A DNA stretch of 64,000 bases. Source: Kineobactrum sediminis (GTDB lineage Bacteria > Pseudomonadota > Gammaproteobacteria > Pseudomonadales > Halieaceae). Every line of letters starts with the position of its first letter. The stretch's first letter is position 1. Location of the stretch: positions 62,001 through 126,000 of the forward strand of contig NZ_PKLZ01000009.1 of NCBI RefSeq assembly GCF_002868715.1, read 5' to 3'. Below are positions 1-7,954 of the stretch, piece by piece. The translations under genes and the position numbers were made by a program. The notes beneath the pieces were generated by a model that was not told the DNA's origin, did not search any database, and saw only the letters and a program-made list of their open reading frames with translations.

Positions 1-1
1 A

Positions 2-799
2 ATGAACCCGCAGGTGCTGGCCAGCTATGAACGTGCCCTGCATACGCCGCACGGGATTATCCTGGTCACCGGCCCGACCGGGTCCGGCAAGACCACCACC
101 CTCTACGCCGGTTTGTCGCATATCAATCAGGCAACTCGCAACATTCTCACCATAGAAGACCCGATCGAATACATGCTGCCCGGGGTTGGCCAGACCCAGG
201 TTAACCCCAAGGTCGAAATGACATTTGCCCGCGGCCTGCGCGCGATCCTGCGCCAGGACCCGGACGTGGTCATGGTGGGTGAGATTCGCGATCTGGAAAC
301 AGCAGAAATCGCGGTGCAGGCGTCGTTGACCGGGCACCTGGTGCTATCCACGCTGCACACCAATACCGCCATCGGCGCAGTGACCCGTTTGCAGGATATG
401 GGTATCGAGCCATTCCTGCTGTCCTCCAGTCTGATTGGGGTCATGGCCCAGCGACTGGTGCGGCTGTTATGCCGGGACTGCCGTGAGGCCTACGAACCGA
501 GCGTGGCGGAGCGGCTTCTGCTGGGCGTTGACGAGCAAGATTCCCAAGCGCTGACAATTTATCGCCATAGCGGTTGCGAACACTGTAATTACAGTGGCTA
601 TCGCGGGCGTACTGGCGTGTATGAGCTGATAGAAGTCAATGACGCCCTGCGCCTGATGATTCACGAGGGTGCCAGTGAACAAACCATGCTGCAGGAAGCC
701 CGGAAGCACTATCCGGGTATTCAGGAGGATGGTCGCCGACGTGTCCTGGCCGGCGAAACCAGCATTGAAGAAGTCCTGCGTGTTACCTCCGTTAACTGA
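2..799 (+). CDS. gspE: Type II secretion ATPase GspE (5'-truncated by window edge)
   Basis: Cytoplasmic hexameric ATPase that powers pseudopilus assembly in type II secretion. The window begins inside the gene; only the C-terminal 265 residues are present, so the ATG at base 2 is probably an internal Met. Visible are the Walker A loop [10 protein letters not shown] (fragment residues 24-33), the aspartate box (TIEDPIEY), Walker B (VVMVGEIRD), the His box (STLHTN) and the zinc-binding tetracysteine region with two CxxC pairs (CRDC, CEHC) that separates GspE from most PilB/PilT relatives. It is followed 15 nt later by gspF, so it belongs to the gsp operon. Assignment is firm because nine further gsp genes follow. 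Confidence 0.96.
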   Translation: MNPQVLASYERALHTPHGIILVTGPTGSGKTTTLYAGLSHINQATRNILTIEDPIEYMLPGVGQTQVNPKVEMTFARGLRAILRQDPDVVMVGEIRDLETAEIAVQASLTGHLVLSTLHTNTAIGAVTRLQDMGIEPFLLSSSLIGVMAQRLVRLLCRDCREAYEPSVAERLLLGVDEQDSQALTIYRHSGCEHCNYSGYRGRTGVYELIEVNDALRLMIHEGASEQTMLQEARKHYPGIQEDGRRRVLAGETSIEEVLRVTSVN

Positions 800-814
800 C
801 CCGGGTAACCGGCG

Positions 815-2035
815 ATGACAGCATACCGCTATCGTGCCCTGAATCCGGGTGGCAAGCTTGTTAAAGGCGTACTGGAAGGTGATTCCGAGCGCCAGGTACG
901 CAGCCAGTTGCGGGGCCAGAAGCTGCGGCCGGTTGAGGTCGTGGTTGCCAACCGCCAGGCAGCCAACCAGCCGCGCTTCAGTTTGTCGTTATTTCAGCCC
1001 AGGATCAGTGTGGCCGAACTGGCCATGGTCACCCGCCAGCTGGCCACTCTGGTGCAGTCCAACCTGCCGCTGGATGAGTGTTTGCAGGCGGCTGCCGAGC
1101 AAAGCCGAAAGGCCCGCACCAAGGGCCTGCTGTTACAGGTTCGCTCGCGGGTGTCCGAGGGCCATACGCTGGCCTATGCCATGGGTGAATTTCCACTGGT
1201 TTTCGATGAGATGTTCCGGGCCATGGTTACCGCCGGTGAACACGCCGGTTTTCTGGGGCCGGTACTCGAGCAATTGGCCGACTATAATGAACAGAGGCAA
1301 TATACCGCCCAGAAAATGAAAATGGCGATGATTTACCCGTTCATCCTGGTGGGCGTCGCGATCAGCGTGGTCGTTGCGCTCATGGTATTTGTGGTGCCCG
1401 AATTGATTGGCATTTTTGCCCACAGTGACAGGGAGTTGCCCCTGCTTACCCGTGCTCTGATTGCAACGAGCGATTTTTCGCGGAACTATGCCCTGTGGGT
1501 GCTGGTCGCAGTGGTTGGGCTGGTGATTGTTGCCCGACGCTGGTTGCGTCTGCCGGCACGGCGTAAACGCTGGCACGGTGTGCTGCTGAAACTGCCCGGT
1601 GTATCCAGGCTGGTCATTGCCATGGATACCGCCCGCTTCGCATCCACGCTGAGCATCCTGATGGCGAGTGGAGTGCCACTGCTTGAATCACTGCGCATTG
1701 CCGGGCAGGTACTGACCAACCTGGTGTTGCGCGCTGACAGCGCGGTCGTGGCAGAGCGCGTGGAGGAGGGTAGTAGCCTGCATCGGGCGCTGCGTGAGAG
1801 TGGTCACTTTCCGCCGATGATGGTGCATATGGTGGCCAGCGGTGAAGCCAGTGGCGAGCTGGAAACCATGCTCCAGCGATCGGCCACTAATCAGGAGCGC
1901 GAACTGGAAATGACCATGGGCACGATGATGAGTCTTCTGGAGCCGCTGCTGGTGGTATTCATGGGAGCGATGGTGCTGATGATTGTGATGGCCATCCTGC
2001 TGCCGATATTCGATCTTAATACAATGGTGCGATAG
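815..2035 (+). CDS. gspF: Type II secretion inner-membrane platform protein GspF
   Basis: Polytopic inner-membrane platform protein that couples the GspE ATPase to pseudopilin addition. The 406-residue length is normal. Two repeated GspF domains (about residues 68-190 and 270-393) are seen, with hydrophobic segments near 169-191, 222-240 and 376-397. The N-terminal MTAYRYRALNPGGK start is typical of the family. The ATG at 815 follows the gspE stop by 15 nt, and gspG begins 3 nt after its end, so the genes are co-transcribed. Confidence 0.96.
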   Translation: MTAYRYRALNPGGKLVKGVLEGDSERQVRSQLRGQKLRPVEVVVANRQAANQPRFSLSLFQPRISVAELAMVTRQLATLVQSNLPLDECLQAAAEQSRKARTKGLLLQVRSRVSEGHTLAYAMGEFPLVFDEMFRAMVTAGEHAGFLGPVLEQLADYNEQRQYTAQKMKMAMIYPFILVGVAISVVVALMVFVVPELIGIFAHSDRELPLLTRALIATSDFSRNYALWVLVAVVGLVIVARRWLRLPARRKRWHGVLLKLPGVSRLVIAMDTARFASTLSILMASGVPLLESLRIAGQVLTNLVLRADSAVVAERVEEGSSLHRALRESGHFPPMMVHMVASGEASGELETMLQRSATNQERELEMTMGTMMSLLEPLLVVFMGAMVLMIVMAILLPIFDLNTMVR

Positions 2036-2038
2036 GTT

Positions 2039-2488
2039 ATGAATCTGAAAAGGACGAAAATGCGGGCCGCAAAGGGTTTCTCCCTGATTGAGATTCTGGT
2101 GGTGCTGGTGATCATGGGGCTGCTGATCAGCGTAGTGGCGCCTACGGTACTCAATCGTGCCGATGAAGCGCGCGTTCAGAAAGTGTATGCCGACTTCAAG
2201 GCTATCGAGACGGCGCTGAAAATCTACCGGCTGGACAATTATGTGTATCCTACAACGGAGCAGGGTCTTGAAGCGCTGGTGGAAGCCAGCAACCTGGATC
2301 CGCAACCGCGTAGCTTCAAGCAGGGCGGTTACCTTGAGGAAGTGCCTCTCGATCCATGGGGTCGGGAATATCTCTACCTGAGCCCGGGCGAAAACGGCGA
2401 GATTGACATCTATAGCCTGGGAGCAGACGGCCTCTCGGGAGGCGACGGCCAGAATGCCGATATCGGCAACTGGAAAGAGCAGGACTGA
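2039..2488 (+). CDS. gspG: Major pseudopilin GspG
   Basis: Major subunit of the periplasmic type II pseudopilus. The short positive leader ends in Gly13, followed by the prepilin-peptidase motif G/FSLIE; Phe is the new N-terminus and Glu is at mature position 5. A long hydrophobic helix follows. The C-terminal half has the conserved DPWGREY segment and an Asp/Gly-rich loop (YSLGADG, GGDG) that binds calcium in known GspG proteins. The 149-residue size is standard. The prepilin peptidase gene (gspO/pilD) is not in the window. Confidence 0.96.
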   Translation: MNLKRTKMRAAKGFSLIEILVVLVIMGLLISVVAPTVLNRADEARVQKVYADFKAIETALKIYRLDNYVYPTTEQGLEALVEASNLDPQPRSFKQGGYLEEVPLDPWGREYLYLSPGENGEIDIYSLGADGLSGGDGQNADIGNWKEQD

Positions 2489-2492
2489 GTGA

Positions 2493-3074
2493 GTGCACAA
2501 CGTGCGACGCCGCAGTCGGGGATTCAGTTTACTGGAGCTATTGGTAGTGCTATTTGTGGTGATCATGATCACCTCACTGGCATCGCTCAATGTGGGTTCC
2601 GGCAACCAGGAATTACAGCTTGAGGCACAGCTGCGCGATCTCCGTAATGTGGCGCTGTTTGCCCTTGATGAAGCGCAGCTGTCGGGGCGTGATATCGGGC
2701 TGCTATTGCTGATTGAACGCCGCGATGGCGAGACTGTTTATGGCTATGACTGGCGCGAGCGCCGCCCCGAGGGATGGCGTCGCCCGCTTGCCGCGAGCGA
2801 TGTTTTTGCGCAGCGCAGGCTGCCGGCAGAGGTAAGGCTTTCGCTCGCGCTGGAGAATATGCCGGGGATAGAGCCCGAACCGGCGCCGGTTGCGGAGGAT
2901 GTTGCACCACAGGTGATTTTCTACGCCAGTGGTGAAGTCGTGCCGGGTGAGCTGGAAGTGCGTCGCCGGGAGAACGACGAGTTGTTGTGGCTGTTGCAGT
3001 GGGATTTACTCGGCAGGATGGAATTGTTGCCAAAGGGCTTGCCTGCTGGAGAAGGTCGTGATGGCCGGCTCTAA
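2493..3074 (+). CDS. gspH: Minor pseudopilin GspH
   Basis: Minor pseudopilin of the type II pseudopilus. It has a prepilin signal with cleavage in SRG/FSLLE and Glu at mature position 5, then a hydrophobic helix. The 193-residue body is divergent, as usual for GspH. The start is a GTG at 2493, 4 nt after the gspG stop. The 3' end overlaps gspI by 14 nt, which suggests translational coupling. Identity rests mainly on position in the operon plus the pilin motif. Confidence 0.9.
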   Translation: MHNVRRRSRGFSLLELLVVLFVVIMITSLASLNVGSGNQELQLEAQLRDLRNVALFALDEAQLSGRDIGLLLLIERRDGETVYGYDWRERRPEGWRRPLAASDVFAQRRLPAEVRLSLALENMPGIEPEPAPVAEDVAPQVIFYASGEVVPGELEVRRRENDELLWLLQWDLLGRMELLPKGLPAGEGRDGRL

Positions 3075-3501
3075 AACGAATTATTCGCTCAGCAACAAGG
3101 TAAAGGGGTTCACCCTGGTCGAGGTCATGGTGGCGCTGGCCATTGTCGCCGTGGCCCTGCCGGCCCTGATGTTCGCGCTTTACCAGCAGGTCGATGGCAC
3201 GGGTTACCTGCGTGACAAGTCGCTGGCGCAGATGGTAGCCAGGAACAAGCTGGTTGAACTGCGCCTGCTTACAGCCGCCCGTGCCAGTCTGTTCAGTGGA
3301 GAGGACAGTGGTGTTGAGGAGTTGGCGGGACGGCAGTGGTACTGGACACTCAGCAGCACCGGCACCGAGGTGCCCTCTTTTTCCCGGGTGGAAATACGCG
3401 TGGCCGAGGGTGAGGATGCGGGCGGGCCGCCTCTCTACACCCTGGTAGCCTTCATGTCTGCGGATTTGCGTGCCGAGGTCGGGACTGGCAATGGTAGCTA
3501 G
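3061..3501 (+). CDS. gspI: Minor pseudopilin GspI
   Basis: Minor pseudopilin that forms the tip complex with GspJ and GspK. The reading frame is open further upstream, but the pilin leader fixes the start at ATG 3061 (MAGSKTNY...), with GTG 3058 as an in-frame alternative. Processing motif VKG/FTLVE with Glu5 is followed by the hydrophobic helix. The 146-residue length fits GspI. It begins inside the end of gspH and overlaps the start of gspJ by 11 nt. Confidence 0.92.
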   Translation: MAGSKTNYSLSNKVKGFTLVEVMVALAIVAVALPALMFALYQQVDGTGYLRDKSLAQMVARNKLVELRLLTAARASLFSGEDSGVEELAGRQWYWTLSSTGTEVPSFSRVEIRVAEGEDAGGPPLYTLVAFMSADLRAEVGTGNGS

Positions 3502-4150
3502 GGGAGCTAAAGAGCAGGGATTCACCCTGATAGAAGTGCTGATTGCACTGGCCATCACCGCATTTGTGGGGGCTGCCGCCTATAGCGGGTTGTCGGCTGT
3601 CATCAGCGGTGTTGAAAGCACGCGGGCGGTCGCTGAGCGAAGCTGGGAGGTTAATCGGGCACTGATGATTCTCAGTCGCGATTTGCGTCATTTCAGCCCC
3701 CGGCCGGTACGGGACGAATTTGGTGAACAGGAGCCCGCCTTGTCGGGTGGCAGGGCAGCGCGCTTTATGCTCAGCTTTACCCGTAGTGGCTGGCATAATT
3801 CCGGCGACTACAATCGCAGTAACCTGCAACGGGTCAATTACGTTGTGCAGGAAGAAGCTTTGTGGCGTGAAAGCTATCCGGTGCTGGACCGGGCCGGAAG
3901 TACCGAGCCCCGGAGAGTATTGTTACTCGATGGGGTACGCGGGTTGCGGCTATCGTTTCTGGACGCTCCGGCGAGCCTGGGCCCGGGTAGCCGGGGTACT
4001 ATGATCGACACCCGCAATTGGCCGGAAAACTGGGTTATGGACACCAGCCAGCCCGGGCAGCAATTGGCACCCCCCGTTGCGCTGGAACTGGTATTGGAGC
4101 TGGATGATCTCGGTGAACTCAGGAGCTTGCATGCACTGCCGCCGTTCTGA
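3491..4150 (+). CDS. gspJ: Minor pseudopilin GspJ
   Basis: Minor pseudopilin of the GspI-J-K tip complex. ATG 3491 gives a short leader ending EQG/FTLIE, whereas the upstream in-frame start would lengthen the leader without reason. Mature Glu5 and the hydrophobic helix are present. The 219-residue product includes the DLRHFSPRPVRD segment and a run around WHNSGDYNRSNLQRVNY that are typical of GspJ. It overlaps gspI at its start and gspK at its end. Confidence 0.93.
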   Translation: MVARGAKEQGFTLIEVLIALAITAFVGAAAYSGLSAVISGVESTRAVAERSWEVNRALMILSRDLRHFSPRPVRDEFGEQEPALSGGRAARFMLSFTRSGWHNSGDYNRSNLQRVNYVVQEEALWRESYPVLDRAGSTEPRRVLLLDGVRGLRLSFLDAPASLGPGSRGTMIDTRNWPENWVMDTSQPGQQLAPPVALELVLELDDLGELRSLHALPPF

Positions 4151-5174
4151 GTCGCTTGCGTCAATCAAGACCCAAAGTGGTGTTGCCCTGATAGTGGCGC
4201 TGCTCGTATTTGGTCTGTCTACCGCATTGCTGGTGGCGATGAAGAGTGAGTTCCTGCTGTTTTACCAGCGCGGCTCCAACCTGTTTCTGGCTGAACAGGG
4301 CCAGGCCTACCTGCGGGGCGCGGAAGAACTTGCAGCACTGATACTGGTGATGGATTACGATAAGGATCAATCCCGCGACCAACCGCGAGACGATCTGAAC
4401 GAGATGTGGGCGCAGCAGGCGGTACCCTACCCGCTGGAAGACGGTGGCATGCTGACGGGTTCGCTGGAAGACCTGCAGGGGCGTTTCAATCTCAACAATC
4501 TTGCGGTGAGCGGTGCACAAAATGATGCTGGCGGCGATGACAGCAAGCGCTTTACCGCGGCCCAGGCGCAATTTATCCGTCTGCTCCAGACCATTGAGGA
4601 GCCTGTGGTCAGCCGTCAGGATGCGATTGCTCTCACCCAGAAAATCGGTGACTGGCTGGATGAGGACAGTGACACTCGCGCCGACGGTGCCGAAGATGAT
4701 TATTATCTTGGCCAGACGCCAGCCTACAGGGCGGCAAACCGCGCCATGAGCAGTGTCAGCGAACTGCGGATGCTGGCTACGGTAACGCCGGAACTGTACC
4801 GTGCCCTGGCACCGTTGGTCACAGTCTGGCCGCAGACGCCGTCGAGTCTCAATATTCATACGGCGTCGCTGGCGGTGCTGCGCTCCATTAACGCGGACGA
4901 TAATCTCGCGCCACTGAGTGAACCTGACGGTATTGCATTGTTGGAGCAGCAGCGCAGTGCCGATGGTTTTATTGATATGGATGACTTTTTCGCCGCCCCG
5001 GTGTTCGCTGAAAAACCCGTGGCGGGCGTCAGGAGTTTACTGGGTGAAAATTCCTCCTGGTTTCTACTGTCGGCAGAAGTCGACGTTGCCGATCGCAACA
5101 TGCGCTTGTACAGTGTGTTACAGCGCGATCGGCGCACAATCCGGGCAATGGCCCGGGCCAACGGCAGCCGGTGA
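4131..5174 (+). CDS. gspK: Atypical minor pseudopilin GspK
   Basis: Large minor pseudopilin thought to cap the pseudopilus. Start ATG 4131 is preceded by AGGAG at 4121-4125 and lies within the end of gspJ. The hydrophobic helix follows SG/VALIV, with Val rather than Glu at mature position 5, the known exception that marks GspK. Residues after the helix carry the family segment GQAYLRGAEELAALIL, and further on LQGRFNLNNL and IGDWLDEDSD, which belong to the alpha-helical insertion. Length 347 residues, as expected. Confidence 0.95.
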   Translation: MHCRRSESLASIKTQSGVALIVALLVFGLSTALLVAMKSEFLLFYQRGSNLFLAEQGQAYLRGAEELAALILVMDYDKDQSRDQPRDDLNEMWAQQAVPYPLEDGGMLTGSLEDLQGRFNLNNLAVSGAQNDAGGDDSKRFTAAQAQFIRLLQTIEEPVVSRQDAIALTQKIGDWLDEDSDTRADGAEDDYYLGQTPAYRAANRAMSSVSELRMLATVTPELYRALAPLVTVWPQTPSSLNIHTASLAVLRSINADDNLAPLSEPDGIALLEQQRSADGFIDMDDFFAAPVFAEKPVAGVRSLLGENSSWFLLSAEVDVADRNMRLYSVLQRDRRTIRAMARANGSR

Positions 5175-5224
5175 CGGCAGGACTTTAGTGTGACTCGTGC
5201 AATGACAATAGTGGGGATGATGGT

Positions 5225-6421
5225 TTGCAAAACCTGACCGTCGTGCGTTTGATCGATAACCAGTTGGCCTGGTACCCCCCGGGGGCCGGAATTGAGCCGC
5301 GGCTACTGGATAATCCCGAGGCGCTGGCAGCTTTTACGGCAACACTTGCCGCAGGCAATCAGCAAGGATGCTTCGCGGCGCCCGGCGCCGACGTGCGCCT
5401 GTTGCAACTTCAGGTAACGCCCGAAGAGAAGCAGCACATCAGCAAGGCGCTACCGTTTCTGCTTGAGGAGCAGGTGGCCGAGGATATCGAGCAGCTGCAC
5501 TTTGCCGCTTGCCCATTGGGTAAGGACAATTTCGGGGTCGCCCTGTGTCGTCACCAGTTGATGGCTGCCTGGGAGACGCAACTGTCAGGGCTGCCGCCGT
5601 TGCCGCGCTGGCTACCGGAGCCATTGTTGCTGCCCTGGCGGGCGGGAGAGTGGTGTATCGTGCTGGAATCCCGCCAGGCGATTGTCCGTACCGGCGAATG
5701 TCAGGGTTATACGATCGAGCATGCCTTGCTACCTACCTTGTTGGCGGCGTCGGTACGGGATCCGGAAGCACCGCAGTCCCTGGTTATCTACGGTAGTGAC
5801 CAAACGGCTGATCTGGCGTTGGTCCCGGATGAATTGAAGGGTCGGGTGCAGTGGCGCCGCGGCAATCTCTGCAGCGCGCTGATGCTGGCCCGGGATGACC
5901 ATCCCCTCAATTTGCGCCAGGGTGAGTACGCTGCTCGCCTGCCATTGTCGCGCTGGTGGCGCGAGTGGCGGCTGGTGGCAGGCGTGTTTGCGCTGGCGAT
6001 TGGTATGCAGTTGGCGTCGACCTGGGCAGAATACCGCACCCTGGCCCAGGAGAATCTGGCACTGAGAACCGCGGTGGAAGCCCGTTATCGCGAAGCGGTG
6101 CCAGACGGTGCGCTGGTGGATGCAGAACGCCAATTGCAGCGACAGGTAGATGTGTTGAGTGGCAGCGCCTCCGGTGGCGGTTTTGTGCCGCTGCTGGAAA
6201 AAGCCGGTGCAATTATCGTGGAACGACCGGGTACGGCTATCGTCAGTATTAATTACACCCAGCGCGGCGATGAAATGAGGTTGAATATTCTCGCCGAAGA
6301 CTTTGCCTCGGTAGAGCAGTTACGCTCGGGATTGGCGGCGGCGGGACTCGATGCAGCAATGGAAAGCAGCAGTGCCCAGGGTGAGCGCGTGCGGGCTCGT
6401 ATCCGGGTGGGGAGAAGCTGA
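5225..6421 (+). CDS. gspL: Type II secretion inner-membrane protein GspL
   Basis: Bitopic inner-membrane protein that recruits GspE through its cytoplasmic actin-like domain and pairs with GspM. The frame opens with a TTG at 5225 preceded by the purine-rich GGGGATGATGG, a usable ribosome-binding site. The cytoplasmic domain spans about residues 1-245, one membrane segment lies near 248-268, and a periplasmic ferredoxin-like domain follows. The 398-residue length is normal. The stop TGA shares its last base with the gspM ATG. The 50-nt gap after gspK is the widest inside the operon. Confidence 0.9.
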   Translation: MQNLTVVRLIDNQLAWYPPGAGIEPRLLDNPEALAAFTATLAAGNQQGCFAAPGADVRLLQLQVTPEEKQHISKALPFLLEEQVAEDIEQLHFAACPLGKDNFGVALCRHQLMAAWETQLSGLPPLPRWLPEPLLLPWRAGEWCIVLESRQAIVRTGECQGYTIEHALLPTLLAASVRDPEAPQSLVIYGSDQTADLALVPDELKGRVQWRRGNLCSALMLARDDHPLNLRQGEYAARLPLSRWWREWRLVAGVFALAIGMQLASTWAEYRTLAQENLALRTAVEARYREAVPDGALVDAERQLQRQVDVLSGSASGGGFVPLLEKAGAIIVERPGTAIVSINYTQRGDEMRLNILAEDFASVEQLRSGLAAAGLDAAMESSSAQGERVRARIRVGRS

Positions 6422-6894
6422 TGAAAATGTGGTTTCTGCGCCTTGGTACACGCGACCAGATGAGCCTGTTGGCGCTTGCTCTGGTACTGGGTCTGTATCT
6501 GGTCTACGCAATGCTCTGGTCACCGCTGGCGGCGAGTAGGGATCGCATGGCAGAGCAAAATGCGGCAGCGGCGGCCTCCCTGTTGCGGGTGGATGAGCTG
6601 GTTTCCGAACTGGTGCAATTGCGTCAGTCGGGAGCACAGCCTGGTCAGGCGCGTAACCTGGCGTCGCTGGTCAATCAGAGTACCAGGCAGTTCGGCCTGG
6701 CGGTAAGCCGCCTGCAACCCGGTAGCAGGGGCGATCTGCAGGTTCGTCTCGAGAGCGTCGCTTTCAGTAGTTTCATTGCCTGGCTGCACACGCTGGAACA
6801 ACGCGAGGGCCTGCTTCTTGAAGAAGTGGCGGTTACCCAGGCCGGTAGCGCCGGCCTGGTCAATGCCACTGTCCGGATTGGACAGGGAGTATGA
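6421..6894 (+). CDS. gspM: Type II secretion protein GspM
   Basis: Small inner-membrane partner of GspL. The 157-residue protein has a short cytoplasmic N-terminus, a single membrane helix at about residues 16-35 (ALALVLGLYLVYAML) and a periplasmic domain. Sequence conservation is low in this family, so the call rests on topology, size and position between gspL and gspN. It overlaps gspL by one base and gspN by four (ATGA), consistent with coupled translation. Confidence 0.9.
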   Translation: MKMWFLRLGTRDQMSLLALALVLGLYLVYAMLWSPLAASRDRMAEQNAAAAASLLRVDELVSELVQLRQSGAQPGQARNLASLVNQSTRQFGLAVSRLQPGSRGDLQVRLESVAFSSFIAWLHTLEQREGLLLEEVAVTQAGSAGLVNATVRIGQGV

Positions 6895-7670
6895 TACTCC
6901 GGCGTGTACTGTTGATCTTGCTTGGCCTGGTCGTACTGTTGGCATGCCTGGCAGTCACGGCGCCGGCGCGCCTGGTCGCTCTGGCGCTGCCTCCCGGTCA
7001 GGTCGCCGTACAGGGGTTCAGTGGTCGTCTTTGGGAGGGACGTGCCAGTAGAGTGGTGCTCGCAACCGATGCCGGTCTGTTTCATCTCGGGGAGCTGCGC
7101 TGGACGTTGCACCCCCTGTCATTGTTGACCTTAACTCCCCGGGTTGAGATCAGCAGTGACTGGGGTAACCAGCATTTGCAGGCGGAGCTGTTGGTGCAGG
7201 GTGATAACAACATGACATTGCGAAACGTCACGCTGAATGTAGACGCGGCGCTGGCGCGATATCTGGCCCCGGTTATGCTGCGTGGCCAGATGTCCCTGCA
7301 GGCTGAATACCTGCAGTTGCGCAACGGTCTGCCGGTGGCGACGCGGGCCCGCGTGTTATGGCAACAGGCCGCCTGGGAGTCTCCCCGAGGCATACTGCCC
7401 CTGGGCACTTATGCACTGGATGTGCAGCAGGCTCCGAATGGGCCGCTGTTGGGCGAAATTGTCACTCTCGCCGGGCCGGTGCGTGCCGAGGGGGAGTTGC
7501 AGTTGCAGTTGCCGAATGGGCGCTATAGCATCGCGACTCTGATCAGTCATGAAACCGGCTGGGAGGAAGTGCTGGAAGAGGGCCTGTCATTGTTGGCCAA
7601 GCCGGTTGCCGGTGGCTACCAGCTCAGGCTTGAGGGGCAACTGGACCTGGCGGGTAGTGGATTGCAATGA
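6891..7670 (+). CDS. gspN: Type II secretion protein GspN
   Basis: Accessory inner-membrane protein present in a subset of type II systems. The N-terminal hydrophobic stretch (about residues 5-30) is an uncleaved anchor; the rest is periplasmic and contains the family-like segment GRLWEGRASRV near residue 50 and TLHPLSLL near residue 70. Length 259 residues is normal. It is the last gene of the operon; 37 nt separate it from the unrelated rubredoxin gene, and no terminator was recognised between them. Confidence 0.87.
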   Translation: MILRRVLLILLGLVVLLACLAVTAPARLVALALPPGQVAVQGFSGRLWEGRASRVVLATDAGLFHLGELRWTLHPLSLLTLTPRVEISSDWGNQHLQAELLVQGDNNMTLRNVTLNVDAALARYLAPVMLRGQMSLQAEYLQLRNGLPVATRARVLWQQAAWESPRGILPLGTYALDVQQAPNGPLLGEIVTLAGPVRAEGELQLQLPNGRYSIATLISHETGWEEVLEEGLSLLAKPVAGGYQLRLEGQLDLAGSGLQ

Positions 7671-7707
7671 ACAATAACCTGTTTTTGCGGGTAAGGAGTT
7701 TTCGCCG

Positions 7708-7887
7708 ATGAGCGATGAGCTGTACTTCAAGTATGAATGTGTTATCTGCGGTTTTATCTACGATGAAGCCCTGGGTATTCCGGAGGACGGTATTGTTCCC
7801 GGAACCCGCTGGGCGGATTTACCCGATGCGTGGGAGTGTCCCGACTGTGGCATTTCGAAGTCGGATTTTGACCTGATCGAAGAATAA
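7708..7887 (+). CDS. Rubredoxin
   Basis: A 59-residue electron carrier with a single iron bound by four cysteines. The two knuckles are CVIC (residues 11-14) and CPDC (44-47), each followed by Gly, and the aromatic and proline signature ([21 protein letters not shown]) is intact. The ATG at 7708 follows TAAGGAG at 7692-7698, a good ribosome-binding site. No rubredoxin reductase, alkane hydroxylase or other partner is adjacent, so its role is unknown. It is complete and full length for the family. Confidence 0.95.
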   Translation: MSDELYFKYECVICGFIYDEALGIPEDGIVPGTRWADLPDAWECPDCGISKSDFDLIEE

Positions 7888-7954
7888 TCCCCCTTTTTAT
7901 TGTACGACCGGCCGGCATCCTTGCCAGGTTGTGCCTGCAAACTGGTAATCAGAC

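Noticed and set aside
1688-3558. Two long minus-strand frames antisense to gspF-gspJ
   Set aside because: The plus-strand pseudopilin genes have prepilin motifs and ordered overlaps; the antisense frames have no recognisable features.
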